A DNA stretch of 64,000 bases from Chrysaora quinquecirrha. Taxonomy: Eukaryota; Cnidaria; Scyphozoa; Semaeostomeae; Pelagiidae. The notes below the pieces were generated by a model. It worked only from the letters and a program-made list of their open reading frames with translations, was not told the DNA's origin and did no database searches. Positions 14,223-36,700 of the stretch are shown one piece after another. The stretch is from the NCBI GenBank assembly GCA_014526335.1, contig JACTAT010000022.1:3798037-3862036 (forward strand), read 5' to 3'. How positions within the stretch are numbered: position 1 is the first letter of the stretch; each line of letters begins with the position of its first letter. A program made the position numbers and the translations under genes.

Positions 14223-14722
14223 NNNNNNNNNNNNNNNNNNNNNNNNNNNNNNNNNNNNNNNNNNNNNNNNNNNNNNNNNNNNNNNNNNNNNNNNNNNNNN
14301 NNNNNNNNNNNNNNNNNNNNNNNNNNNNNNNNNNNNNNNNNNNNNNNNNNNNNNNNNNNNNNNNNNNNNNNNNNNNNNNNNNNNNNNNNNNNNNNNNNNN
14401 NNNNNNNNNNNNNNNNNNNNNNNNNNNNNNNNNNNNNNNNNNNNNNNNNNNNNNNNNNNNNNNNNNNNNNNNNNNNNNNNNNNNNNNNNNNNNNNNNNNN
14501 NNNNNNNNNNNNNNNNNNNNNNNNNNNNNNNNNNNNNNNNNNNNNNNNNNNNNNNNNNNNNNNNNNNNNNNNNNNNNNNNNNNNNNNNNNNNNNNNNNNN
14601 NNNNNNNNNNNNNNNNNNNNNNNNNNNNNNNNNNNNNNNNNNNNNNNNNNNNNNNNNNNNNNNNNNNNNNNNNNNNNNNNNNNNNNNNNNNNNNNNNNNN
14701 NNNNNNNNNNNNNNNNNNNNNN
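14223..14722. other. Assembly gap, exactly 500 N
   Basis: A run of 500 N separates the satellite array from the contig carrying the PP2A gene. The round number, identical to the second gap, suggests a placeholder of unknown real size. The missing 5' exons of the PP2A gene and the end of the array should lie here if the join is right. Confidence 0.98.
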
Positions 14723-15012
14723 TCACCCATTTATCAGTACAGATAATCAACCTAGCAACTGGCGCTTAAACACCAGAAAATAAACCTAGTGATTGGTGCT
14801 AAAGCACCATTTCACCTTCACCTTGGCTGACCCTACTAGATGGTCAAGCGCTTCCAACATTTCTCCATATATAAATTTCGGCCAATGTTAGGTGAAGTTT
14901 TGGCTTTGTTTGGTCAGGGCTTATGACGCTGATTTTTACGGATTGATTACGAGAGTAGATATAGTATCTTTGGCTTTAACTGTTCGATAAACGTTAATTT
15001 TTTCCATTGCAG
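14723..15012. other. Intronic or upstream sequence, nothing recognised
   Basis: No exon is recognisable in these 290 bases between the gap and the first visible PP2A-A exon. The preceding PP2A exon must lie in or beyond the gap. The last bases (TTTTTTCCATTGCAG) are the splice acceptor of that first visible exon. Confidence 0.6.
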
Positions 15013-26013
<11,001 letters not shown>

Positions 26014-26160
26014 TGGATCGATTGAAGAAATCATACTACATTCACCAAAGTCATTTTATTCGTCAAGAACTCTGCAAAATTTCTCGAATTATTTCATTGC
26101 TATGAACAGTAGAAATCATAACTTGGATCGTATTATAAATCCAAATAAAATGTCTCATGG
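26014..26160 (+). promoter_or_regulatory. PP2A-A 3' UTR with poly(A) signal
   Basis: After the TGA at 26011-26013 the sequence is AT-rich and non-coding. A canonical AATAAA lies at 26144-26149, about 130 bases after the stop, a plausible end for the transcript. Confidence 0.55.
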
Positions 26161-26439
26161 AACTACAAGAATTAACAATTTTTGATCAATAACCATGAAA
26201 GAAACTATCGTTAAAACGTTTTGATTTTCGTATCTTCAGTACATGGTAAATTCAAATAGTTTGTGTGATATGAAATTTCTTGCCCTTTTTGTTAATTTTA
26301 CTTGCATATATAGCAGCGAAGAAAAAGATGTTTTTTGTGTTTTTTGGCTCCAAATGTTCTGCTACTTAACTTTATACTCACTGCGCGGCATGATGCATGG
26401 ATTTATGCCATGTGGAGTGTGGACGGACACTCACCCACA

Positions 26440-26985
26440 TGATTATGATCATAATCACTATAATCAACACTCAACCAATCAGCATCATTACCATCGAAAT
26501 CGCCATAATCACCATAATCATCATAATAATCATCGTCATCACCATCATCATCATGATCTAATCATCATCATCATTCAAGCAGTCAATATCATTATGATGG
26601 TCAGTTTCATCGTCAACTTAATCATCATAATCAGCGTAATCAGACTCTGCTCCAATCTACTCTACATCATCATCATCATCATCATTTAAAAGATCAGCCT
26701 ATAACAGTCAATCTTTATGATGATCAATCGACCAATCAGCATCATTGCCGTCATCATTTATAATCATGATGGTCATGATCTTATAATGATCTTATAATCA
26801 TTAGGTTAATCATCTTATCGTCATCGATGATCAATTATGAATCGTGAATACCACATCATTCATCGCCATGGTCGTACACATCGTCTTGGTGATCATCTTA
26901 ATCGTCATCATGATTCTTTTGTTCATCCTGATTACCATAATGATCCATTATGATCATCCCGATGATTGTGATGCATGATCACGCT
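26440..26985. repeat. CAT/ATC trinucleotide-rich low-complexity tract
   Basis: Imperfect CAT, ATC and AAT repeats, including pure stretches such as CATCATCATCATCATCATCA near 26665. It lies downstream of the PP2A-A gene. The histidine-rich plus-strand frame over part of it is a translation of the repeat. Confidence 0.85.
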
Positions 26986-27322
26986 GATCAATCAGTTATC
27001 TTTCGTCTTTCATCAAAACGGTCGCGGACAATAACAACAATAACCGCGACACTAGTGTCCAGACTCTACTGTGCGCGAAATGAGTAAAACCTGTCAAGTG
27101 TTGTTGTTAATGCTGATCTTTTCTGCAATAATTTTGCAAGCTGGAGATTTCTTAGATTAATATTTAGAATGTTAAATCTTGCTTTATACAATTAAACAAG
27201 GCATGAAATTGCTGCGGTTATAAACGTTCATTTTTACTAATTTTATTGCTGTCTGCAAATCGAGAAATTAACCGGGCTGTGCGAAGCTCGAAGAAAATTC
27301 GAAGGAGACAGGCCAGGCCTGA

Positions 27323-27586
27323 AAGTTCCTTGTGGCAAGTTTAGAAAGTTTAGTCATCAACGCCGCGCCTGTTTTCTATCATCAGCAGACCTCAAGGATT
27401 ACAAAAGTAATAGCTGACATTCAAGAACGTGAAACTTTGATGAAATCCAATCAAGACAGAGTGGAACTGGACAAGAGAACAAAAACATTAAGTATGTGGC
27501 TTTTCTGTGTCATTACTTCGTTGAAAGATCTCGTGTCATTCGCTCTTAATTTTTCCACCTTTTGTGTTTATAGATGGACCTGCCTT
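27323..27586 (+). CDS. Candidate two-exon 3' end of an unidentified small gene
   Basis: A frame free of stops (about 27326-27490) encodes a charged helical stretch (VIADIQERETLMK, DRVELDKRTKTL) and ends at a good donor (A/GTATGT after 27491). Splicing in phase to an acceptor at about 27571 (TTTATAG) gives a short tail ending NGPAF and a stop. Two overlapping AATAAA signals follow near 27680. No ATG lies in frame upstream and the 5' side is unresolved. I do not recognise the protein. It could be a real terminal exon pair or chance. Confidence 0.28.
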
Positions 27587-27699
27587 CTAAGATATCAGTT
27601 TTAAAAACGTTAGGACCTTCACAAAATGTGACAACCTCTAAAAAAAGCACCTTTGCACAGCTCTGATTGCGATTTCAAATAAATAAAAGCCCCATATGT

Positions 27700-30690
27700 T
27701 CGTATTTTGCGGAGAGTCATCCTGTGAGCGAATAGGGACGTCGATCTTGATCGATTCAATTACTTTTTCTCTTTGCTCACACCTAACTCACTGTGCCCTC
27801 CCATTTTTTTACAAATTATATTTTTCAATCTTTATTTCAACTAAATATTATATTCTTTAACAGATTATACCTATCTAAAAACTGGAAAAAGGGGTACAGA
27901 AAGACATCAGTTCTTTGTCCAAACAAAACAGAAAGTTTCAGATGGTTTCAGTGTGCAAGCTTACTGTATATTTTGACATTTGGCAAAACCCCAACATTGT
28001 AACCCCTAATTTTGTAACTTCCCCGTCAAATTTGATTACTTTCTTGCAATTTGAGCGAAAATTGCTCATCAGTGTCCTTTGCAAAGCAGCAATAAGTATA
28101 ATGTCTACTTTTGATGGATATTTAAAAGGGTCATTAAAGCCTGTTCTTTTTCATAGTCACGCAAAATTAATCAGGAAAAGCAGATAACTGAAAGCCTTAT
28201 TTGAGAAAGTCTGAAATTTGAACAATATTATTTAAAGAATAAGTGACAAATTTAGAATTTTGATGTTTATTCAATGGTTTTGTATTAATGGACATGGATC
28301 TACATTAGAAGTCAAAGTTAAAAACTAAACAAGGAGTAAAAGTTTTTTCAAACCATCAATGTTTCAGTATTTTATCAAGATGCAAATCAAGAAATTTCTG
28401 GACAAAAAGTGTCTATTTTTACAGTTTTGTGATCAAGCCATTTCAGATGCTTCAATACTTTAAAACCAAAGGTGCCGGAAGCAAGGTACTGGGGGCATCA
28501 GGCTACATGGGCCAAAGCAACAAATTAAGGGCAAAACAATAGGAAAATGAAATAATTTCAACATGTTTGTGAAGGCAAGTGAGGCAATTGCCCCTGCTGC
28601 CCCCATGCTGCTTGCCCCCTGTTTAAAACATCTAAAACTGAGTAAAAAATATTTTACTATGCTCCACCCACAACCCAGAAACCCCAAATGTGTACCCTCT
28701 GTGTTTTAAAATAACTCAAAGCAGAGAAAAGAGCAGAAACATCATTATACTCAATGTAAAAGCTTTTTTCGTCTGACACTCCTCAGAGTATAACCTTCTA
28801 AACAACAGACTAAGATGAAATTTGTACCCAAATCCAGATCCAAATGCACCAATCAAAACATGTTGAACACCAATCAGCTCAATGGATACAGCAAGATGAC
28901 CAACAGAATGAGCTGTAGAGGCCAAGTTAGAACATGAACGCTTTCTGGTTACACAAAACCTGCTTATTTGTTTTGATGTGGACTGATTCCAAAACTTCTT
29001 TTTTTGCAAACCATTCCTATTCCTTTCATTTTGAACCAGTTTTTACCATGGAGCTGATCCTCCCTGAAATTACCTGCACAATCTAGGTTGTCAACGAAAT
29101 AAAATGTTGTCCTATGGCTGAATCATGTTCCAGGGTTGTTTGTTGTTGTTTGGAGGTGTAGGGTTGTTGCTGTCTTTGTCAAAACTAAACACTCCTGTGA
29201 TTTTGATGTAATTTTGTATTTCTAATGATATTTAACAATTTCAACCTAACTATTTTGATGCAAGGCCAAAGGTTGAAATTTCTGACAATGAACAATTGAG
29301 CAAAATCTTGAAAAACAGGTCTATTGTTTAAAAAACAACAGATACATTGTTCAAATTTTGAAACATTAACAAAACCAAGCAATCAAAGTCTTTGCGGGGC
29401 TGATCACCCTGGGCCCCAAAACTGGCTTTGGCCCTGTTTTGATGTATATTAGAGGCCATTAGACTTCACCAAGTCCTTTGTCCATTCCACACTCCACACT
29501 CATTTTTTATAAGAAACTTTGATCTAAAATGAAGTTCTTCTAATTGGTGTACTCCTAAAAGATTGTGTGCCCCTTGATATACAATTTTTAGTCATGAGAA
29601 TTGAAAAAAATGAAGACTATCATAAGGAAAGCTGAGGTGTATTTCAATCTTCGAAAAGTTGTATAAGATTGCCATTGAAACAAAAGGATTTCCAAGGTAT
29701 TTCTATGAAAACAATAGAAATCCCTGCATAGGGTGAGAAGGCAACTATAGTTACCTATGAGAGGCTTGTTAAGAACAAATTCATATACATTTTTTTATAA
29801 GAAACTAAGATTTTTCTTTCAGTGCTCAAAGTTTCCTAGTTTGTGGACAATTTTGATACTGAAAGTTTCTTAGCAGTTTCTTAGGGGTCAAAATTTTTAG
29901 TGCCAAAACAGGTAATTGACACTTAAATTTGAAAAATAGAAGAAACAATACAATGTACACGTTTTTTGTAAAAATAGACACTTATGGTTTAACAGAAGTT
30001 CGTTTTTCAATGCTATATTTCTAATTCTAAAGATTGTTGAGACCTGCGAGTTTCTTATCACTTTGTGTTGAGTACTGAAAGTTTCCTTAACCAATATTGA
30101 TATCAGTAATAAGTTTCTTATGAATGGGTTTCTTATAAAAAAAGTGTAAAAATGAATGCGTGTTGTAATTCTGGAGTTATATACTTGAAGAACAATGTAT
30201 TAGCTTTAAATCTATGTTAAGAAACAGCGTAAAAAAAATTAAAAAACGGAGCAACTTTTTTGTTTCGATTGTTCTAGAAATTTCGAGATCAATCGAAAAT
30301 CGTATCTTTTGAAATATCACTCTTATTTTTATTCCCATACTAAATCTTGTTAGTGGTTTTAAACTTAATTAACATTAGTATAAACAATTAAACTCGTTTG
30401 TTTACTTTTTTGTTTGTCAAATCGAAAATGTTAATTGTATAAAACTAACTGATAAACATAAACAAACACAGTATAGGAAAAATGCAATATATTTATTTAC
30501 CTACGCTTTATAAGATAAGAATTAATCATTGCTATTAAATTTTATTGAATATTCTGGACACAGAATGATACTTTGCTTATAACAAACAAATTATTTGCTC
30601 TTTTTTCTTAGTTTGATGCTTACTTCCTTTGAACATTGTTAAATAATAAAGAATAATGTCTTATTGATAAATACTATTTTCTTTTGTTTA
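27700..30690. other. Spacer between PP2A-A and RhoGEF genes, no gene recognised
   Basis: AT-rich sequence containing a dispersed repeat (28725-28955) and repeated TTTCTTATAAGAAAC-like words near 29500, 29790 and 30110-30130. I see no supported exon. The 5' UTR and promoter of the RhoGEF gene should lie in the right part. Confidence 0.55.
28725..28955. repeat. Dispersed repeat (CACCAATCA family), copy 1
   Basis: Shares the block order AAAAGCTTTTTTC, GACACTCCTCAG, then CACCAATCA, TTGAACACCAATCAGCT and AACGAAC/GAACGC with 47590-47815; part is also present at 31990-32095. It has no coding potential and is probably a short interspersed element. Confidence 0.65.
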
Positions 30691-30731
30691 GTGGTTTCCA
30701 TATCCAATTTGAAGACTTCGCTGGAATAAAG

Positions 30732-33700
30732 ATGGCTTTGAGAAGAACTCACAGTGGTGAAGGTCAGCAACTGTTTTCATTTTCGATTACAAAATTTCTT
30801 ATTTTCTTGTTTTTTACATGGCCACGCAATTATTCCGTTTATATATCTACGTTAATCTATTAACAAGGAAGCAAATTTAAAATCAAAGTCCTCTATACGC
30901 TATAGACAGCAGCGGTTGGCAATTTCGTATGAACTCCAACTCAAATCCAACGAAAACCTTGGTTTAACGAGTAAAATTTGCTTATAAAAGTTTTCTACTC
31001 CACCCCATAGTACTTAGTCATCACTGACGTCCAAAAATCTGTAAAAATCATACGTTTTTAAGCTAAGACAGAACTTTAACAGGAACAAATGACGTGAAAA
31101 AGTTAGGAAATTGATCTGGTTTTAAATTCTGATTTTGACTCGTTAAATATAGCTTGTTTCATGGCTCCAGTTGCCCACCAATGTTTTAAAAGTTTTTGTA
31201 AACAAGAGGGTGCACATGCTGGTAAATGGCGTGTTTTTGATCAGGTACCTTACCACGAGAACCTAATTTCAAATTTACAAACTTAGGCCTACTCAGAGTC
31301 AGAGTAAGACCCTGTGCAAACGATCAAACATTGTTGGCCAAACATTTGCTTGTCAGGCAAAAAGTTGATCGTTTTGCCACGTCCAAAAACATTGCTCGTT
31401 CAACATTTTTTGGCTTGCTTCAATTGAACTTTGTTGAAAACATTAGCCTAGGGAACAATGTTAGATCGTTTGACCAGGGCCTCATGTATAGAGATTATTA
31501 GGGGGGGGGGGGCAGCTCAATAGTTCCAAAGTTTTTTGTAATGAGTTAAGATACATGTTGGGAGTCGCGAAATCAAAAAGGGCCTAAACTTTGCCACAAG
31601 ACAACTTGAATTTCCCTTGTTTGAATAAAACGTCTGCTATTTGTTCTAATAATCTCCTTAAACAGCTAAAGCAAGTGACGTCTAGGACTCTAGTCAATTG
31701 TTCGAGATAAGAAATGGCTACTATGAAAAGTCACCCCTCCCCGTACAAAAATCTTTATATTATGAGTTCAATGCTGTACTTTGTTACGTAAGCAATGCAC
31801 TGTTCCAGATCCAGTGATGACAAAATATGAACGGTGGTAGTGCTTTTTACTTGCCGAAAACTTTTACGTCTGACAGTCGTAAGTCAGAAAACACTTCAGC
31901 AAAGGCCCGAAACGATTGACTACGACGACGATACGATGGAATAATAAGGAGATGCGCATCAAAATATGCAAGTAAGCAATGTAAACCTGCATTGGTATTA
32001 TGTTTTGAACAACAATCAGCTCACACAGAAAGCATCAAGTTGACCAGTAGAATTGGTTGAAGACTCCAAATTAGAAAACGAACCCTTTCTGTCCAAACAA
32101 AAACGACCTTTTGGATTTGAATAGCAATGTGCGGCTTTAGGGACATGAAATTTCGGCACAATTTAGGGACGACCTTTATTTGACTTAGGGACGATTTTGG
32201 GATGTGGTCGAATCCTGACCCTAAAGGCCTGGCTATGTAAACTAGGAGACATGTCGCGCGCGACTTTGGTGTCCCGTCGGTCTCCCTGTTTAGCCACCCC
32301 AGAAACTTTGCAGCGCGCGACAAAATCTGCAGCAAGAGACACGTAATAGTTTCTGGGAGTCAACAGAAACATTTGTTGTCTACGCAGAATGCAAACGACT
32401 CGGAGGACATATTGCTAGCTTGCAACTCGCATGTTAGGCCACCCTGGGAGACACGACGAATACAGTGTCGCGCGCGACATGTCTTCTAGTTTAGCCATAG
32501 CTTAAGTCAGTAAGAACACAGTTTGTCCCTTAATTTAAGGACAGTTTAGTTTAGGGAAAGAAAGGGTTAATGTATGGGCAATTTTGGACAAAGTTGGTTT
32601 AGGGCTGATTTGCTTTGCTGTGTAGCATTTCAAAGATCTATCTACGAATATCTTGCTCTATAATTCGGAGTCACAATAAGTGTAATCATCTACAGCTTCA
32701 CAGTTCTGAGTAGTGCATTCGATCCACATCTGTGCATGTTCAGTGCTGCGTTCGATGACGTTTCAACTGACTTGTGTACCGCCTCCTGCATGACAGCCTA
32801 TTTTGTAAGCTTGTTCTATCTAGTGCCCCTTTGTTCTAGGGCCCATCATACTCTGTTTCAAAGATGCTAAAAGAGTCACAGCGAGTGGAAAATAAAAAAA
32901 TAACGAGGGAAAGTTCAACCTCGTACCAAGGGGCAAATAGGACCTTTACGTGTACGTGTATACGTAAACACCGCGCTGCCCCATTTGAGGGCTGAGTTAA
33001 CAACAACAACAACAACAGATATCCTTAGGAACCAAGTTGGGGAAAGTTTTTCTCATCTCTTTGTGGCTCCTTCAGGCTCTTCTGACAAATGGCGTCCGCA
33101 ACCTTTTTTCCAGTGGTGAATATAGTTTTATCAAACAATGGAGATTGTGCGCTCTTTCCTACCAAAGAAAATACAAACTTGTTTCTAATTTGAAGCATTC
33201 CCTTAGACATTCCCTTAGATTAGGATTTCCCTCCTTAGAAATTAGGAACCAATAATTCTACAAAAGAGATTCCGATCATAAAATTCGATTGAACTTACAT
33301 TATGCTATTTTTAAGGGCTCTAGAACAAAAAATAGTAAAATTTGTGATTTGTAATGGCTGATAAGCTTTATTTTGAAAGGATTTAATGTCGAATTATTTG
33401 GCTAAGACCAACCTCAATGCTATTTTTCCTTTTAGATTTACTTTTTCGGATGGTCATTTAATTATTTCTGTGTGGTAGAAACCATAAAATTTCATCAATG
33501 TGTTTTTAAGAATTCATGGTGTCGACCACAAAACGTAGATATCTCACAACCTTTATGATTTCTAATTCATCTCTTTAAAACGCGATCACCGTTATCACTA
33601 AAGGTCAACTGTAAAGTTTTTATGAGTTCAATCCTTCAGGAATTTAATTTCATTTCAAAAAGTCTTGGTTGAGTCTAGACTCATTATATATTTCTCACTG

Positions 33701-36700
33701 TTCGCAAACAGCATCTGTACTGATCTTACTGATCTGCACCCAAGCAACAGCAACAACCAGTTAAATGAAAATATTGAATTGGATGGCCTAAATGCTCCAG
33801 TGGTAGTTGGTAGTTCTGAGCGAGCTGCCTATACCAGATTGGGCAAAGGAGCGATAACCACGAAGGAAACTCTTCGCTCACGCAACGAGATTTTAATATT
33901 ACCCGGGTCCCAGTTACCGCTCACCAGACCGAGACTTACACCAAACCAAGATAAACTGTACTTGAGCTCAGACGAAGACGTATGTACTAACTACACGAGT
34001 CGTAGTTATTGCTATTGAATTGAATTGCTGGACGCTCAAATTAACAACAACAAAAGAGTAAATATATTCGGACTTATCAAGGCTGTTTCTGACACTGTAT
34101 TAGACATGATAGTCACCACTTATCATGACAAGCTTTTGAGCTAAGGCTTGTCATGATAAGTGGTGACTATCATGTCTAATACAGTAACAACAACAAAGCC
34201 TGACTGAAGCGAACAACAACAACATCAATTTAATTCAATGCGAGCGAAAGTTAGGAATTTGGGAAGCAAGTCCATAGAGATAGTAATAAAGACTATATTA
34301 CTATCTCTGTGAGCAAGTCTAGTTTGAGATAAGGCTTATTACCTAATAATTCGCAGTTTTCACCATTTTCACTATTGAATTGAATAATGTCTAGTGTAGT
34401 TTCCATAAGCAAATTTACTTGCTACGCAACTCCCTAAATTTTTGTTCACGTTTAATTGAGTCATAGTCTATGATTGAGTTGAACTGAATAGTTGTTGTTC
34501 GATTCAGTTAGGCGGCTCGAGCGTCCAGCAATTCAATTCAATAGAGATAATTCTACGACTAATCTGGTGAGTCTTGCTTTAGAATATGCGGGAGGGTTGA
34601 AAAATAAACGAATCTTTATGTAGTACATTAAACCCAGTACATAAGTCAGACTACTTCGCTCATAAAATCGCTCCGTCTGCAGTGTCAACTAGCGGCTAAC
34701 CAAAAATCAAGGAGCTTAAACTAGAGTCCTATAGTAAGTCTGAAGAGTGCCATAGCGAGTACTCCATGTTATTAATGCATTTGCCGTGCCCGGTTGTTAT
34801 TGACGATATAAATATGTATTTGTTGTTTTAGGTGGTCTGGTACAGAGATGTGTAATTCTTCATCGAGATGAAAATGGGTATGGTTTAACGGTCAGTGGGG
34901 ATAACCCAGTTTATGTCCAATCAGTCAAAGAAAGTGAGTCATTCTTCATTTATAATTATTACATTATTATAGTCATAATAGCTAGCTTATTTCTGCTCAT
35001 CAGTACTCTTCGGGTACGCTTTTTTAAGCAAATCACAGATTTACTTTCTTTTGCTTTTTTAATCCTACGCTCTTTTCTTATAAGAATAATTTTATAAGAA
35101 CACAAGCTTGGATTTTTCCCCAGATTTTAAGAACAAAGTAAGAACAAGCTGAGGCTGGCCTTTTCATATGCCCTAAGAAAATCAGCTAAGTATGAAAGTA
35201 AGACAATCAGACTGAACGTATAGAGCAAGCAAACAAAGAAATGGACAAGCATGCTGCATTAAACCTAGTACCACTCCAGACATTCACTGACGAATATAGA
35301 TGTCTAAGTAACCAAAGAATTGAAACATTTCAGGTTCAAAAAGGCAAAAACTTAAGAACAACCAGCCTCGATCAAACATTCCTGGTTCTTATAAAAAAAG
35401 ATTGTACTAAAACGTGGAGGCTGGTTCCAAAGCAAAACAAAAAGAACCAAATTTCAGGTTTCTTAGAAGTAGCCTCTGACTTTCTGACTTCCCACGCGTC
35501 AACATCATGCGTATCTGCCTCGGCAAACTTTAATCCCAACTTAAGTCACCATTTGATCCCAAGACTGACACAAATCTTAATCTTCTCTCGCAATTTTGGC
35601 GCGAAAATCTGACTCGCTCCAGTCAAGCGGATTAATAGGGAAGATTTTACTTGATCCCTGTTTCCCGATGTCCTCTTGTTCCCTTTTAATTTTGACAATG
35701 TTCCCTTGTTCCCTGGATACATTTCGCATGTTCCTGTGTTCCCTTGAACCCCTAAACGACCCTCGTCCATCATTTAGCTAGAGCGTAATATCTTTCCTCT
35801 ATTGCATTCACAGATTCCGGTGCAAGCAGAGCTGGCGTTCAGGTCCATGACAAGATAATCAAAGTACGTTTTTATGAACATTTTTGCAACATGTAAAATA
35901 ATTTCTATGCCCCTAGATGTAGTCACGTTTTGGCTGTTTTGTTGCCTCTGCATGTTGAAAGTACTGTAATTTATACTTAGGGTACTGTAAAGTTTTTAAA
36001 TACAGCTTGTTTCGGTTCTTATGGTATGAGGTGTATACCATAATCAAGGTGAAGGTTCTTAAAAGAGGGTCTCAAGCAGTTGCAAGGAAATATAAAGCCT
36101 TGTCATAGATTAAGCCGCTTTAGCAGGGCCCTGCTTCTCAATGTTCTGAATGCAATGTTTTGAAGCCCACCATGAAGAATGTGAAGTACTTAGGGTACAG
36201 TAAAATTTTTAAATACAGCTTGTTTCGGTTCTTATGGTATGAGGTGTATACCATAATCAAGGTGAAGGTTCTTAAAAGAAGGTCTCAAGCAGTTGCAAGG
36301 AAATATAAAGCCTTGTCATAGATTAAGCCGCTTTAGCAGCGCCCTGCTTCTCAATGTTCTGAATGCAATGTTTTGAAGCCCACCATGAAGAAGGTGAACC
36401 CAAGCGCAAGTGCATTTGAACCCCAGTGAGTGATGTAGGTCCCCTAAACTAAGAACCACTCTTGATATTAGGCTTAAATCGTTCTATTTGTGGGTAGAAA
36501 ATATATGATCCCAGGCTGTAGGTTCTTAACAGATGAAGGTTCTTATGTGCAGGTTTTTACTGTAGCTTATAGGCGTTACTTTGAATGTATTGTTAGTGGG
36601 GTATAACCTTTTCTTGGTCCCCCAAAATTGCCCTCACAGCATTAGTAACGTTGAGCTTAAGCCAGGCTTATGCGAGTCTACCATAAGCTAAAACTAACAC

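Noticed and set aside
14052..14769. ORFs running through the N gap (also 41449-42103)
   Set aside because: N runs are translated as unknown residues; there is no real sequence there.
26243..26689. Histidine-rich plus-strand ORF
   Set aside because: It is the CAT/AAT low-complexity tract read in one frame.
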